In this document: piece after piece, positions 51,801 to 57,935 of the stretch
How the letters are laid out: every line of letters starts with the position of its first letter
Position numbering within the stretch: the stretch's first letter is position 1
NCBI GenBank assembly: GCA_951640165.1
Contig: OX621253.1
Coordinates: forward strand, 16,014,001-16,078,000
Length of the DNA: 64,000 nt
Direction: 5' to 3'
Source: Pseudoips prasinana
Taxonomy: Eukaryota > Arthropoda > Insecta > Lepidoptera > Nolidae
Position numbers and translations under genes: made by a program
The notes under the pieces: model-generated
Database searches by the model: none
The model's input: the letters and a program-made list of their open reading frames with translations, nothing else
Told to the model about the DNA's origin: nothing

Positions 51801-54800
51801 TATATTTTTGTTAGTAGATGGCGTAATCATCGGTTTAGATCGCGCTATGGTTTCGTTCACAAAATGTCGCAACCTAATCTAATGGGAGTTACCTTTGTGA
51901 TTAATGCATCGTTGATTATTATTTTACTTTATTTAACTTACTGACTATACTTAAGGACAATTGATATGTATTCTTTGATTTTTGCTTGATGATATCGGGT
52001 TCTTTTATGTAAATGTAAATAACAGTAGCAAAGTAGTCTTTCATTTATTTCTTAGTAAGGTTATTTATAGGTTAGGTTTTATTCAATTTATATTGCTTAT
52101 TTGTTTTAAAAGTTATATTTTTTAGATTAAGCTAGAAGTAAGTAGTTACATTGGTCATCATTCAAAATTGTCGCGGACAAAGTCGCGGGCACCAGCTAGT
52201 GTATAATAAAACGGTCAGACATAGTCTATTTTCTTCTCGTTTATTTCAAACATGTTAAACTAAAGTTTTAAATTTTGGTGGTGTAATTAGGAAACTTGAG
52301 GCACCTCCGAATGTAGTTACATATTTAACTTTAAATCTTTTAAATACTTATTAAAAAATGCGAAAGTTTGGGAGTATCAGTAGATGGATGTTTGGTACTC
52401 TTTCACGCAAAAACTCCGGAACAGATTTCGAAGAAACGATGTACTTATCAGAATAACACATACGCTATAATAAACCGTAAAACCGCAAACGGCAAGAACT
52501 GTACCTAAACAGCCACTGCCACTCTTGGAGAGCAAAGTAGGTAATAATTATATATTTTCTTTTACTTTAGATACGTATGAATTAGAGGCAGATAAACACC
52601 CCCGACAAGCGCATAGCTCCCAAATTCGATAGTGGGATATATTCTATCATCTGTCTAATATTAGGTATGCCCACATCGTTCAACGGTCTCAATCGTTACA
52701 CCTAAAGTATTATATACATCCAATTAATCAATCTAGGCAAGTGTGCCTACGTTTTAATTATATTGATATATAGTTCCATACAATGTAATGTGACTTGCAA
52801 TGACGTCAGTCAAACAGTCCTTAGCGTGTCCTACTGTGTCACGGCCAAACCTCAGTATAAAAATAGACAGTACAGAAACTAACTACAAACGGTCGAAATG
52901 GCACACTCACACAAACATGCGCATTGACAAGACCCCTAAGCGGTAGTCGCGGTGTTGTCAGTAGTGAGTGCCGCGTCAAAACGAGTGGTCGAGCATAAGT
53001 TTATCTCCGCAATCTTTTTAAATATCCATGCGTATTGCGTAGTATATGGCTGTTTGAACTCTGGTTCATCAAAACGGAAGCTTTCGTATTTTAACCGCCC
53101 TGCTGATTTATAAAACAAATGTGTTTTAATAAAAAATAATAATAGTAGATTTTATTTTCAAATTTCGAAAACTTACATCTAATAGGTTGCAATTATTTCA
53201 GATTAATAAAAAAAAGAATTAAAAGTTTTCACAAATAACTTAATAAAAACATAATTTATTCAAAGGCAAGTAATTGTTAGGATATCCTCGCACGCATATC
53301 TACTATTTAAACATTATAAGTTACAATCATACAGCTTCAATAGAGTGTAGGTAATTATATCATCAACTAGGCCTAGTTACCTTACTGTCCATATTTATAC
53401 TGTGGCCAAACTGTGTAATAAATGATTGAAATGCTAATGAAAACCAGAGCATGCCAAGCATTTATTACTTATTGAACGTCTAATGCTTGCTTTACCTTCT
53501 ATTATATTAATAATAAATATCTTGGGACAACTAAGTCACTGCCATCAGAGCCGAAACTAAGCAGACCCTGTACTGTGGCAACCAGACTGATAAACATACT
53601 TATATATTTCTATATACAACATATTACTGATAAATTGCACCGAGATACGAACAAATAATCATGCCCATCACATAAACACTTGCCCTGGGGGAGGGGATTG
53701 AACTATGATTGAAAAAAATTGCAGTCCGGATCAGTACCCATATTACGTGGGGCGCAGCGGTTAAGACAGTCGCCTCGCCACTTCGTGTCTCGGGTTCGAT
53801 TCCCGTGCAGGATAACTATTTGTGTGACCCATAAATACCCCGGAGGGGTAGTATCCCTGACAGTAGCAGTCCGACTGTTCGTGTTCAGAACTTGTATATG
53901 CGGTGCTAGCGACCCGCCCACATTTTATTTATTTATTTTATTTATCACTTTATGCACATAAAATTGTACAAAGGCTTGACTGCACATGTGGCGCAGCGGC
54001 TAAGACTGTCGCCTCGCCGCTTTGTGTCGCGGGTTCGAGTACTATTTGTGTGACTAGATGTTCTGAGTCTGGATGTACTTTGTATCCGTCAATTATTATG
54101 TTTGTAAAGTACCCCGCGACACAGGGATTCATTTTCCCAATGTTAGCGTAATCTTTTAAAAGAAGAAAGAAATACCAACAGGCCAGTCTTATGGAACAGT
54201 GTATGGAATTATATATTAATATTGCAAGCGTAAGTGTGATGTGCTAATAATTAGTAGTTAAGAGATAATTTTGCAAGTGTGAACAAAATTTGCAATTGAA
54301 ACCTTGATTTTATAAATAAATTATGGCCAACATTGGCCAAGGCGACCAGCCCCAATGCGCGTAGCCATCACATACATATGTATGGACAATTGTGTGCGCA
54401 TACACAGGTGTACTAACAAGTAGATACCTGCCACGACTGAAGAGGTCAGGTGCAGGACAAACAGCTTTACATGCTCCATCAATCTCTTGACACATACTCT
54501 TAGAACGAGGCCTTGAAATTTAACAAAGTGTAATATATAGGCTCAGCCAGTTGAGCTCACTGGTCCGCGAGTGATCGGTGAGGTCAAGCACCTATGCACG
54601 CGGTCAGGCTATAGATGGGTAACCGTCAAAGTGGTTTAATTTCGAGCGTCTCCGTGCTTCGGAGGGCACGTTAAGCTATCTGTCCCGGTTGTTGCCGTTA
54701 GATAGTCGTGAAGCCATGTCAGAGGCCTACTGGGCGGCTTGAATAACTCTGACACTCATGCGATAAAGAAGAAGAACGTATAATATTTATGCTAAATAAC

Positions 54801-55968
54801 TGCTTCAATTTTAAAACAGTGCCTATTAGAATTAAATATATTTTTTTTAAAGTTTAATTTTTTTATGAGAGCTTATCCACACATTGCTATTTTTATTTTA
54901 GATATAAAATGAAAAATGAAACCAGCCGTGGCGCCATTTGGTATAAATATTATGCTTAGTCTAATCGTAAAATTACGTCTGATACTAATGTAATAATTAG
55001 GCACTAGTCAGTATAAACATTTATCGGTTTTTCTGGTTTGTTTGTCTGGACGTTATAATAGTCAGGCAGAAATTTGAATATAACCATGGCGGAATTTTGT
55101 GGAGGAAAAATTACAAAGTCATAGTGTGCCAAATAAAAGTAAACAATTATTCTTTTAGCGTAAACTGCTTCAAATTCGAAATTAACCATACAATGTTTAA
55201 TAAAATTTTTGTTCATTAATAAATATCGTAGATTTCGGTCACATGATTACGCCACCAACCCCAAAACACTACATAAATGGTAGGTATGTAGAAAACATTA
55301 CTTGATTATATTAATGAAAAAAAAAATTTTTTTTTTTAAATTAGAAGTGTATTTCCGTCGTGGGACAATCGCTACTCGCCGAGCCCAGAACCGTGATTTT
55401 TAAATATAAAACACTATTATGGCATAGAAAATATCACTTGATTATTTTTGAAGTTACAAGTGAATTCCTGCCGTGTGATTAGTGCTATTCGAAGAACCTA
55501 TAACGGTGAATTTTAACCCTAAAACACTATTATGGTATAGAAAATATCACTAGTCACACGACGAAAATTCATTTCTAATTTCAAAAATAATCTTTTTTGA
55601 CATTAGACATGAATTTTCGTCGTGTGACTAGTGCTACTCGTCGAGCCCAGAACAGTAGATTTTAAACTTAAAACCCTATAATATGATAGAAAATATCATT
55701 TAATATTTTTTTAAATATTTATTACTTTTCGGACTTATCCTTGTAGTAAAACATAGTACTTACGCTGTTCGTAGAAAGCAGAGATGGTACGGATGCCGTA
55801 GTTGGAGAGTGTGCAGAGGATCTCGATAATGGCCTCCTCATCGGTGCCGATCCCCGCGACTGCGTCGTGCAACTCCTTGGCGTAGAAGTGGGGCAAGGGA
55901 GTCATCAGGGCAATGATTACATTCTCCAGGTTGCCGCCCAGCTCGCTCTTCAGGTCGCTGATGAGGTC
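27792..55968 (-). CDS. AnxB9: annexin B9 (annexin IX), 5' end missing
   Basis: A cytosolic protein that binds acidic phospholipids in a calcium-dependent way. Four upstream exons (55764-55968, 49430-49659, 42535-42631, 32211-32392) join in frame into about 238 residues. They cover the end of repeat I to repeat IV. Calcium-binding GXGT loops are visible: [11 protein letters not shown] (II), [11 protein letters not shown] (III), [11 protein letters not shown] (IV). [15 protein letters not shown] marks the end of repeat I. Close agreement with insect annexin B9 ([26 protein letters not shown]) supports the name. After exon 32211-32392 four alternative 17-codon terminal exons follow, each with its own stop. 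Exons for the N-terminus and most of repeat I lie right of the window. Introns of 4 to 10 kb are filled with transposons. Confidence 0.92.
27970..28020 (-). CDS. AnxB9: annexin B9 alternative terminal exon 3
   Basis: Acceptor ttctttacag, then [16 protein letters not shown] and TAA. AATAAA on the minus strand at 27937-27942, about 28 bases after the stop. Confidence 0.85.
   Translation of the reverse strand, partial: DDLDGDFKDVLVTLSA
28309..28359 (-). CDS. AnxB9: annexin B9 alternative terminal exon 2
   Basis: Acceptor cactttttcag, then [16 protein letters not shown] and TAA, again 17 codons in phase 0. It is the most divergent of the four: it keeps the acidic pair at the start but lacks the GDYK motif and ends in Cys-Tyr. 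AATAAA on the minus strand lies at 28192-28197. Confidence 0.75.
   Translation of the reverse strand, partial: EDLGGPIGELLSAMCY
28732..28782 (-). CDS. AnxB9: annexin B9 alternative terminal exon 1
   Basis: Acceptor tgattacag, then 16 codons ([16 protein letters not shown]) and TAG. This is the closest match to the canonical annexin ending ([14 protein letters not shown] type). It is the first of four terminal exons in transcription order. No AATAAA was seen within 350 bp downstream, so its transcript may run on to a later signal. Confidence 0.85.
   Translation of the reverse strand, partial: DDTSGDYKKAMLTLVE
28783..29639. other. annexin intron, unassigned part
   Basis: AT-rich intron without recognised exon or element. 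No further phase-0 GAT-GAC-type terminal exon was found here by eye. Confidence 0.4.
29640..29955. repeat. 112-bp tandem repeat, nearly three copies
   Basis: Copies start at 29640, 29752 and 29864 with gattttcattatttttaacc or close variants. The second and third are almost identical, the third is cut short near 29950. Period 112 bp, in the annexin intron. Confidence 0.85.
30188..30550. mobile_element. TTAA-flanked foldback element
   Basis: Two arms of about 165 bp (30188-30354 and 30384-30550) are nearly perfect reverse complements, starting ggggcctttta on the left and gaggcctatta on the right. TTAA lies directly outside both ends (30184-30187 and 30551-30554). The centre holds a 12-bp palindrome aaacggccgttt. 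No coding capacity. The TTAA duplication suggests mobilisation by a piggyBac-type transposase. Confidence 0.85.
30555..32210. other. annexin intron, unassigned
   Basis: Mostly AT-rich. A roughly 40-bp motif (agctagagagtggtttaa) is duplicated at about 30807-30843 and 30900-30932. Near 31548-31600 a piece (catacggctgcatatcatga) resembles one arm of the hairpin at 32789-32918 and may be a decayed copy. No exon recognised. Confidence 0.4.
32211..32392 (-). CDS. AnxB9: annexin B9 exon: repeat IV, last constant exon
   Basis: Acceptor attttctag, donor GTAAGT. Reads [20 protein letters not shown], then [20 protein letters not shown] and ends KTLESWIA in phase 0. The acidic residue expected about 39 positions after the GLGT loop is not in this exon but at the start of each of the four alternative exons. 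Confidence 0.94.
32789..32918. mobile_element. palindromic MITE-like hairpin
   Basis: Arms start gtagtacacacggctacata on both strands and pair over about 55 bp with some mismatches (tataagctgatctcgcgttg against its partner). 130 bp, no coding capacity. No clear target duplication. Confidence 0.65.
33113..33240 (+). mobile_element. RTE LINE tail, left part (host of a nested LINE)
   Basis: ggaagacgcggcgtggcctc, cgatggaccgatgatcttgt and gaggcctttgtccaacagta match the RTE end at 20876-21135. It is interrupted at 33240 and continues at 34580-34612 after the nested R1-like LINE. Confidence 0.75.
33241..34566 (-). mobile_element. 5'-truncated R1-like LINE nested in an RTE tail
   Basis: Flanked by a 13-bp direct repeat ttgtccaacagta (33228-33240 and 34567-34579). 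An A-tail on the minus strand follows at 33241-33251. The 3' UTR (about 33252-33576) matches the fragment at 909-1204. The coding part is truncated at 34566 exactly at the target duplication, the classic outcome of incomplete target-primed reverse transcription. Confidence 0.88.
33577..34566 (-). pseudogene. LINE ORF2 C-terminal part (R1-like)
   Basis: An open frame of 330 codons from the truncation point to the stop. [17 protein letters not shown] and [17 protein letters not shown] are the region after the catalytic palm. GSPVWADRA and [20 protein letters not shown] are the thumb. A C-terminal zinc knuckle CLCS...H-H...C lies near the end. No RNase H was seen. The style is that of the R1/TRAS group. 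Endonuclease and catalytic domains are missing. Confidence 0.82.
34580..34612 (+). repeat. RTE LINE tail, right part
   Basis: gtctatttcgactgatatgc, then tggtgatgatgg: the remaining end of the RTE tail interrupted at 33240. Confidence 0.7.
34863..35134. repeat. 104-bp direct duplication beside the Crypton remnant
   Basis: 34863-34966 and 35031-35134 are nearly identical (aagcgtgggtcgaaaagtcc, then gtggcgcgtatactattttt), 64 bp apart. An inverted relative (aaactttcggcctcggg, then gatgatgaaaaat) lies at 39709-39740, so these blocks may be the outer parts of one Crypton-like element. Confidence 0.75.
35091..35296 (-). pseudogene. Crypton-like tyrosine recombinase N-terminal remnant
   Basis: Minus-strand frame reading [20 protein letters not shown], then [20 protein letters not shown] and [14 protein letters not shown]. 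The SXXRYXXXYXXFXXWK pattern is typical of the N-terminal domain of insect Crypton tyrosine recombinases. The frame continues beyond the Gypsy insertion with an ATG at 39393-39391. The catalytic domain is absent to the left, where the 104-bp duplication begins, so the gene is broken twice. Assignment is by pattern memory only. Confidence 0.6.
35297..35454 (-). repeat. 3' LTR of the Gypsy element
   Basis: 158 bp, identical to the other LTR by eye. Unusually short for Ty3/Gypsy, where several hundred bases are common. In element sense it runs from tgatatgaaactc to tttatttca. Confidence 0.95.
35471..39190 (-). CDS. Gag-Pol polyprotein, Ty3/Gypsy
   Basis: 1239 residues in one uninterrupted ORF from the first ATG (39190), 16 bases inside the LTR. 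The polyprotein supplies capsid, protease, reverse transcriptase/RNase H and integrase. Gag occupies about 1-235. Two zinc knuckles follow ([29 protein letters not shown], about 240-275). The aspartic protease has DTGSS near 325. The reverse transcriptase core has YLDD near 594 and FGVTNG. The RNase H starts TVETDAS near 735. The integrase has an HHCC finger (about 867-905) and a DD35E triad: SIDFKGP, HSDRGAV, then QGNGQVEK with 35 residues between the last Asp and Glu. No separate gag stop, frameshift or envelope gene is present. Single-ORF layout plus the self-complementary priming site resembles Tf1. Confidence 0.95.
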   Translation of the reverse strand: MEKFLRPDRFDGDYSLSSTGPEWEHWKRTFNNFLTAQAASAPHGAGAAAVTSALSDDLKLQLLINYVSPRVYQTISDCTTYNVALATLDALFIKPKNIITARHLLATRRQHPGESIALYLQALKLLAKECAFAAVDAETNKSENIRGAFIAGLTSPKIRERLLENLTLTLDDAYSKAISMEMAENNSQNFNLPAVNAISEGRSIVQVNNEQSAETDESSQVAAITAMKGNIKSHKSHWKCFFCGGDRLHRRKNCPASGVTCQICSKKGHYASVCRSKPHNVSSSPPENCAHCAASIMAAAPASLRKAMIPAFIKGIRAEALIDTGSSISFINENFANLAHLKKTPCRQIISMASLTLTSQVTGATVQNIKLGENTYDNVQLLIVKDLCADVIIGHDLLSLHSSLELEFGGPKDTLKVCSVAEASVPAVSLFNNVTSDCKPIAIRSRKYSCEDQEFIRGEIKKLLEQHIIEESKSPWRAQVLITKTASHKKRMVIDYSLTINKYTLLDAYPLPNIEEIVTRVSKYSIFSAIDLQSAYHQIPIVTHERIYTAFEAAGNLYQFCRIPFGVTNGVSSFQRTIDWIIRKEGLIGTFAYLDDITICGNTQDEHDQNLSRFLLAADKYGLTLNKEKSKFNQKSLKILGYSIENHIVKPDSDRLQPLLKLPPPEDMPALRRVLGMFAHYSKWVPNFSKRIHSIAHTVSFPLGIEAMKSFEDLKSMIAKSSIHAIDDKMPFTVETDASEHTIAASLSQDSRPVAFYSRTLSKSEQNHSAVEKEAYAIVEALKKWRHFLIGKPFKLITDQRSVAFMFNAKHSSKIKNEKIQRWRLELAPYNYDIIYRPGRENHVADTLSRVCASMDNSSRLTRLYKLHENLCHPGVTRMHHWLKTKNLAYSIEEIRTMTNNCRICAEIEPRFFKNADPLPKLVKAMAPFERLSIDFKGPVPSKTMNRYILTIIDEYSRFPFAFPCSDMSAKTVIKHLNNLFMMFGMPGYIHSDRGAVFLSAEVKEYLHSRGIATSNTTAYNPQGNGQVEKLNSTLWKAIQLGLRSHNLPIESWEKVLDNALHSIRSLLCTTINCSPHERMFKHSRKSPNGTSIPTWLTSAGRVLVKRCARPNKYMPLVEEADLIEVTPDYSITRLKDGRVTAVSNRHLAPIGDEGERIRELATDESSRGSDQEILIPQDESPATSINHGETSSLNTAPVPELTLSPGVVSLQPALQPEVDIRRSGRIRRPPAHLQDYSL
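39189..39204 (-). promoter_or_regulatory. putative self-priming primer-binding site
   Basis: One base inside the 5' LTR the element reads tttaattgactaaaat. This is the exact reverse complement of 16 bases in the LTR itself (39247-39262; also 35338-35353). The LTR segment coincides with the inferred RNA 5' end, so the RNA could fold back to prime, as in Tf1. The site overlaps the gag start codon at 39190-39188. Confidence 0.65.
39206..39363 (-). repeat. 5' LTR of the Gypsy element
   Basis: 158 bp. In element sense a TATA-like gataaatattc lies at LTR positions 72-82, and an initiator-like ttttagtc at 103-110, about 30 bp downstream. This would put the RNA start near LTR position 107 (39257). 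Confidence 0.92.
39364..39393 (-). pseudogene. Crypton-like gene start, cut off by the Gypsy insertion
   Basis: ATG at 39393 followed by nine codons rich in Ser and Asp, in the same frame as 35091-35296 if the Gypsy element and one copy of its 5-bp target duplication are removed. Confidence 0.55.
39768..39920 (+). repeat. SINE body fragment (family B)
   Basis: tcgtcccatcggattatgag and ggccgaaattcgactaggaa align with the family B SINE at 240-357. The head is absent. Confidence 0.55.
40130..40260. repeat. dispersed repeat (family G)
   Basis: Degraded counterpart of 18475-18650 (ccggatctaatgcgctctga). Confidence 0.4.
40340..40600 (-). repeat. 5S-rRNA-like SINE (family F), best head
   Basis: On the minus strand: gaggttaagcaactaggctc, then ccatagacgggtgaccgcca, then gcgtctccgtgcttcggagg and ttaagccatgtcagaggcct. 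The order ttaagcaac...gggtgaccgcc copies the internal promoter half of 5S rRNA. Confidence 0.7.
41000..41215 (-). repeat. LINE/SINE tail repeat, decayed
   Basis: Contains gtccacggctggacaaaacc near one end and ctctggtagacattctctcg, matching the layout of 19789-20010. Confidence 0.45.
41745..41985 (-). repeat. tRNA-derived SINE (family A), inverted
   Basis: Minus-strand head with gtgggttcgattcccaccca, body gaacatgtctgtttgtgttg, tail tcgtacaagctctgcttagt. Full length. Confidence 0.78.
42085..42270 (-). repeat. dispersed repeat related to family C
   Basis: Minus strand starts actagctatgccccgcggtt and ends in a short gtgt run with cgtcgataatattagtgcga. Its middle differs from 443-755. Confidence 0.55.
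42535..42631 (-). CDS. AnxB9: annexin B9 exon: repeat III end
   Basis: Acceptor ttgttacag, donor GTGAGT. Reads [20 protein letters not shown], then [13 protein letters not shown] family E repeat begins within about 10 bp upstream of the acceptor and supplies the pyrimidine-rich stretch. Confidence 0.93.
42640..42790 (+). repeat. dispersed repeat (family E) abutting an annexin acceptor
   Basis: aataaataaaaaaggtttat, then cacgtaggctttaaaaaagc. It begins about 10 bp from the acceptor of exon 42535-42631. On the minus strand its A-rich head becomes the pyrimidine tract of that intron. Confidence 0.7.
42785..43095 (-). repeat. dispersed repeat (family C), inverted
   Basis: Full-length inverted copy: actagctgtgccccgcggta at the right end, gagtttagcccggacataca in the middle. 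Confidence 0.7.
43616..45221. mobile_element. 1.6-kb element with 325-bp TIRs and Transib/RSS-like ends
   Basis: Arms 43616-43940 and 44897-45221 are both 325 bp and nearly perfect reverse complements. The ends read CACAGTGGAACGAATG. The first seven bases equal the heptamer of V(D)J recombination signals and resemble Transib ends. A 5-bp GC-rich direct repeat cgccc flanks it (43611-43615 and 45222-45226), as expected for Transib. Inside lies one 158-codon ORF. No recognisable transposase, so it is non-autonomous or has an unrecognised gene. Confidence 0.85.
44339..44815 (+). CDS. hypothetical 158-residue protein inside the Transib-like element
   Basis: I do not recognise this family. An ATG-started frame of 158 codons fills half the space between the inverted repeats. 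Residues about 48-92 form a basic, aromatic-rich stretch ([16 protein letters not shown], then [20 protein letters not shown]), which could be a DNA-binding helix set like the N-terminus of a transposase. A Ser/Thr/Pro/acidic linker follows. The last 23 residues are hydrophobic ([20 protein letters not shown]) and could be a membrane tail or read-through of AT-rich DNA. Possible roles are a truncated transposase or a chance frame. It is supported only by length in AT-rich sequence. Confidence 0.45.
   Translation: MYFPNFNTNLDIHVALCARAHKDLRDFNYLFSVLKDNSCVQLCESAETSLKDWCRRFCYRIYAKWTKSGRSTDKFRKKHEIWLQAAIQWPELQNENMEPSTENISDVIEPIISPAKSDASTCTHPSPRKSSTYLKVILSSVLVNIFVNIYFCIYIIYL
45570..45685 (-). repeat. 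tRNA-type SINE head (family D), inverted
   Basis: Minus strand: cttcgtatcccgggttcgat, tccggcgcaggacaactatt, then gtcttgagtctgga. It follows a polyadenylation-like aataaaataaaat run. Confidence 0.6.
45686..46384. other. annexin intron, unassigned
   Basis: AT-rich intron with no recognised exon. The segment near 45715-45850 (ccgttcgatcggct-like words, catttttaatcttcatctat) recurs near 21290-21370 and may be another dispersed repeat. Confidence 0.35.
46385..46530 (-). repeat. dispersed repeat related to family C, partial
   Basis: Begins ctagctgtaacattac and includes caatcaaatcagttcgataa, the style of retroelement tails seen at 42085-42270. Confidence 0.4.
46690..46785 (-). repeat. tRNA-type SINE head, inverted
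   Basis: gtgggttcgatccccacgca on the minus strand is a good B box, and ctagtgtttagtgacccatg a possible A-box region. The body is short. Confidence 0.5.
47064..47250. repeat. duplicated segment, copy 1
   Basis: aaactaaaaactacttgcat, tagtgaataaaatagtacag and ggaggacaaactgc recur in the same order at 48366-48620, about 1.3 kb away. Confidence 0.7.
47455..47760. repeat. minisatellite, unit about 60-80 bp
   Basis: Four to five degenerate copies of attcatttatgtgtatggaa, then aaggaatc and ttactcttatattttctttc. A 93-codon frame crosses it but is low-complexity and repeats with the DNA, so it is not called a gene. Confidence 0.7.
48366..48620. repeat. duplicated segment, copy 2
   Basis: Second copy of 47064-47250 with small insertions (an extra attaagaattcaaattatga). 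Confidence 0.7.
48956..49190 (-). repeat. 5S-rRNA-like SINE (family F), inverted
   Basis: Minus strand: tctatagactgactgctgag in the reverse sense, ttacgaccgttatctaacaa and gccatgtcagaggcctattg on the plus strand. The head is degraded. Confidence 0.5.
49430..49659 (-). CDS. AnxB9: annexin B9 exon: repeat II end and repeat III start
   Basis: Acceptor ttctcaacag, donor GTTAGT. Reads [20 protein letters not shown], then [20 protein letters not shown], then [20 protein letters not shown]. It completes a codon split with the previous exon (C|TG) and ends in phase 0. Confidence 0.93.
49660..50036. other. annexin intron, unassigned
   Basis: Nothing recognised between the exon 49430-49659 and the repeat starting at 50037. 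Confidence 0.4.
50037..52200. repeat. long dispersed repeat with internal tandem duplications
   Basis: Starts ctatataaataaaaagacaa, then gactgactgactgactcatc, and ends gcgggcaccagctagt. Inside, a module (gttaaagacttgaaatttta, then ccacccccaagggcg and ggggatgtaagtttgtatg) is repeated. One 426-bp unit is duplicated almost exactly (about 50400-50825 and 50826-51190). No ORF. The ends suggest a non-autonomous transposon, type unknown. Confidence 0.75.
52201..53519. other. annexin intron, mostly unassigned
   Basis: No exon recognised. On the plus strand a CRE-like tgacgtca (52801-52808) is followed by gtataaaaatagacag (52856-52871), which looks like a core promoter, but no gene can be read after it. 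Confidence 0.35.
53520..53700 (-). repeat. tRNA-type SINE, inverted, decayed
   Basis: Tail tagtacagggtctgcttagt-like on the minus strand, att-repeat at 53506-53520, weak head near 53680. Confidence 0.5.
53745..54155 (+). repeat. two tRNA-derived SINEs in tandem (family D)
   Basis: Two heads in the same orientation: gtggggcgcagcggttaaga at 53748 and atgtggcgcagcggctaaga at 53985. The first keeps a perfect B box (ggttcgattcc, 53794-53804). Each body carries a version of tctgagtctggatgtacttt. A short LINE tail (ttatttatcactttatgcac, then aaattgtacaaagg) lies between them at 53925-53978. Confidence 0.75.
54550..54775 (+). repeat. 5S-rRNA-like SINE (family F)
   Basis: ggctatagatgggtaaccgt, gagcgtctccgtgcttcgga, ggcacgttaagctatctgtc and gccatgtcagaggcctactg in order. 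Confidence 0.65.
55345..55720. repeat. degenerate tandem repeat with an internal inversion
   Basis: Three copies of a unit ending tatggtatagaaaatatcac (near 55415, 55530 and 55675), each preceded by a variant of cgtcgtgtgactagtgctac. A reversed piece (agtcacacgacgaaaattca) sits between the second and third. It lies 45 bp from annexin exon 55764-55968. Confidence 0.65.
55764..55968 (-). CDS. AnxB9: annexin B9 exon: end of repeat I and start of repeat II
   Basis: Acceptor tttctttag, donor GTAAGT. Reads [20 protein letters not shown], then [20 protein letters not shown] and [23 protein letters not shown] is the repeat II calcium loop. It is strikingly GC-rich against its surroundings, as expected for a coding exon. 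Confidence 0.93.
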
Positions 55969-56069
55969 CTAAAGAAATAACAAATTCAGCAACTTCAGTA
56001 TTTTACTATACGAGTAGGTACTATTTTAATGAGTTGCAGTTGATTTTAATGCAGATCCTTCCTGTCCCA

Positions 56070-56235
56070 GTACGGGGCAAGGTTCTGCTCTCACAATGGG
56101 GGAGGATAGGCCATAGTCCACGAGGCTGGACTAATGCGGGTTGGAAGACTTCAGATGCCATCAAGAAAATGCACATGAATTCGAAGAGTCAGAGGCGCGT
56201 ATCTTGGGTTGGAATTCGAGGACACTGAATCCACA
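56070..56235. repeat. dispersed repeat, type unknown
   Basis: ataggccatagtccacgagg and ctggactaatgcgggttgga are of a kind common in lepidopteran interspersed repeats. No second copy was seen in this window. Confidence 0.35.
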
Positions 56236-57059
56236 GCCCAATGGTATCAGCACTAGATTTTTTTCTTACTTTTAATTCATATGGAATATATATACTGTTA
56301 AAGTTATGTGGAACTCGTAATTTATCTGTCAAGAAATGTACGTTTGTATTTTGCCCAATAAAGTTGTTTAATCTTTTTCGTGGACTCTCTAATATAATTA
56401 AGAAGTTTATTATAGAATCGTATACAATGCTACATAATATACCGGTTAATTTTGCGGAAACGTGTTATTATACACCCTATTAGGATTATCCAACACAAGA
56501 TTATGCTTATATCTGGGAAATGTTTTAAGTGCGTCGCTCTTTTTTCATCGAACACGAGCTACTTAAAACAGTATAGCAGCTACACTATTTTATACGTAAT
56601 TTTAAATAATGTAGCTGCTATATAATTCAAATGAGTTTGAACAAAAATAAAACATTTAGTAGTACGTTGTGAGTTTAATGCGGAATTTATATTTCGTCAT
56701 TATCATCCTGCTCAGATCACACGCGGAGTCATAAGGTCTCTTAATTTTCGAGGTATAGCCTTGAAAAGTTCCGTGTGTTGTTACTTGAAGTATATAGTGT
56801 CATTTTGGGGGATAAGTGGGGTCATGAATTACTAATATTGGAGGTACCATCACCCTCCATAACCCTCGGTTTGCATTATCGACAAAATGAAGCGACAGTA
56901 GCACTAAAGGCCCTTAAAAACCGCCCCGGGTCAAAAGTCGAACCCCAAAGGCGCAGATTATTTATTATTAGGTATATTTCGGAGTGAGCAGTTGCTTTTA
57001 CATTTTCCTTCCTGCTTGTTACCAACGAGTAACAAGCACGAAGGAAAGTACTTAATTTG

Positions 57060-57570
57060 ATTGGCCTATATACATAGCAACCACAGTAAATTTCTTCGTT
57101 CTTCTCATAATAGACTTCTTCAGTGCCCATCTCATCATTCTAATTTCATTCACTCTTCTTTCGTCGTACAATCGATTCTTCTATGGAACTCCCTTCCACC
57201 GGAAATCAGGATGGCAAAGAGTCGTTATTCTTTTAAAATGAAAACTCGCGCATATCTTTTAAAGAAAATCTAATATCATATTACAGTTGTATTATTTATT
57301 ATATAATTTATTTATTTATATATATATATATTAGTATATATATATATATTATAGTATGTATTATATATATATATATGATATGTATCTGTGTAATTTATGT
57401 ACCTTCTATATCTTTTCATCTACAATATTTTGATACTTTAGTGCACCTACCATGTTTTCTCTGCATCACCCCAAGGTTGACTGGAAGAGAATGCCTTTGG
57501 CATTAAGTCCGCCTCTGTACAATTCTGTGCAAGAAGTTTTTAAATAAAAAAAATAAAAAAAATATATTAC
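57060..57570 (+). mobile_element. 5'-truncated LINE, 3' fragment
   Basis: A frame from about 57061 to 57273 reads SFVVQSILLWNSLPPEIRMA and KSRYSFKMKTRAYLLK, the extreme C-terminus of Jockey/CR1-type reverse transcriptases. A 3' UTR with a TA microsatellite (57300-57390) and ggttgactggaagagaatgc follows. It ends in an A-rich tail near 57545-57570. Confidence 0.75.
57300..57390. repeat. TA-rich microsatellite
   Basis: Long runs of ta interrupted by short words, inside the LINE 3' UTR. Confidence 0.85.
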
Positions 57571-57749
57571 TATGACTCATACGTTTGTCATTAGTTGGGT
57601 ATCTACAGCTATTATTCAATTATTGAGCAAATTGAACTCAAATTTGGGTAATACATTTGTATCTAAAACCGTATCACCCAAATTTTAGTTAAATAGAATG
57701 CTGTAGCTATATAGGTTCATTTGTTTTTTTTTTTATAATAAGACAACGC

Positions 57750-57935
57750 CCGCACTAGGGAATCTAATCCCTGTGTCGCGGAGCACTTTACAAACCCTAA
57801 TAGACGGACACAAATTACATCCAGACTCAGATCAACTATTTATGGGTCACACAAATAGTTGTCCGGCGCGGGACTCGAACCCACGACACGAAGCGGCGAG
57901 GTGACTGTCTTAGCCGCTGCGCCACACGTGTAGTC
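57750..57935 (-). repeat. tRNA-derived SINE (family D), inverted
   Basis: Minus strand: gtggcgcagcggctaagaca, then cgtgggttcgagtcccgcgc (B box), then acaactatttgtgtgaccca. This is the best-kept copy of the family. Confidence 0.8.

Noticed and set aside
53748..53820. Possible functional tRNA gene with good A and B boxes
   Set aside because: The cloverleaf cannot be completed, the same head recurs with a non-tRNA body (53985, 57900) and it is followed by SINE sequence. It is called a SINE.
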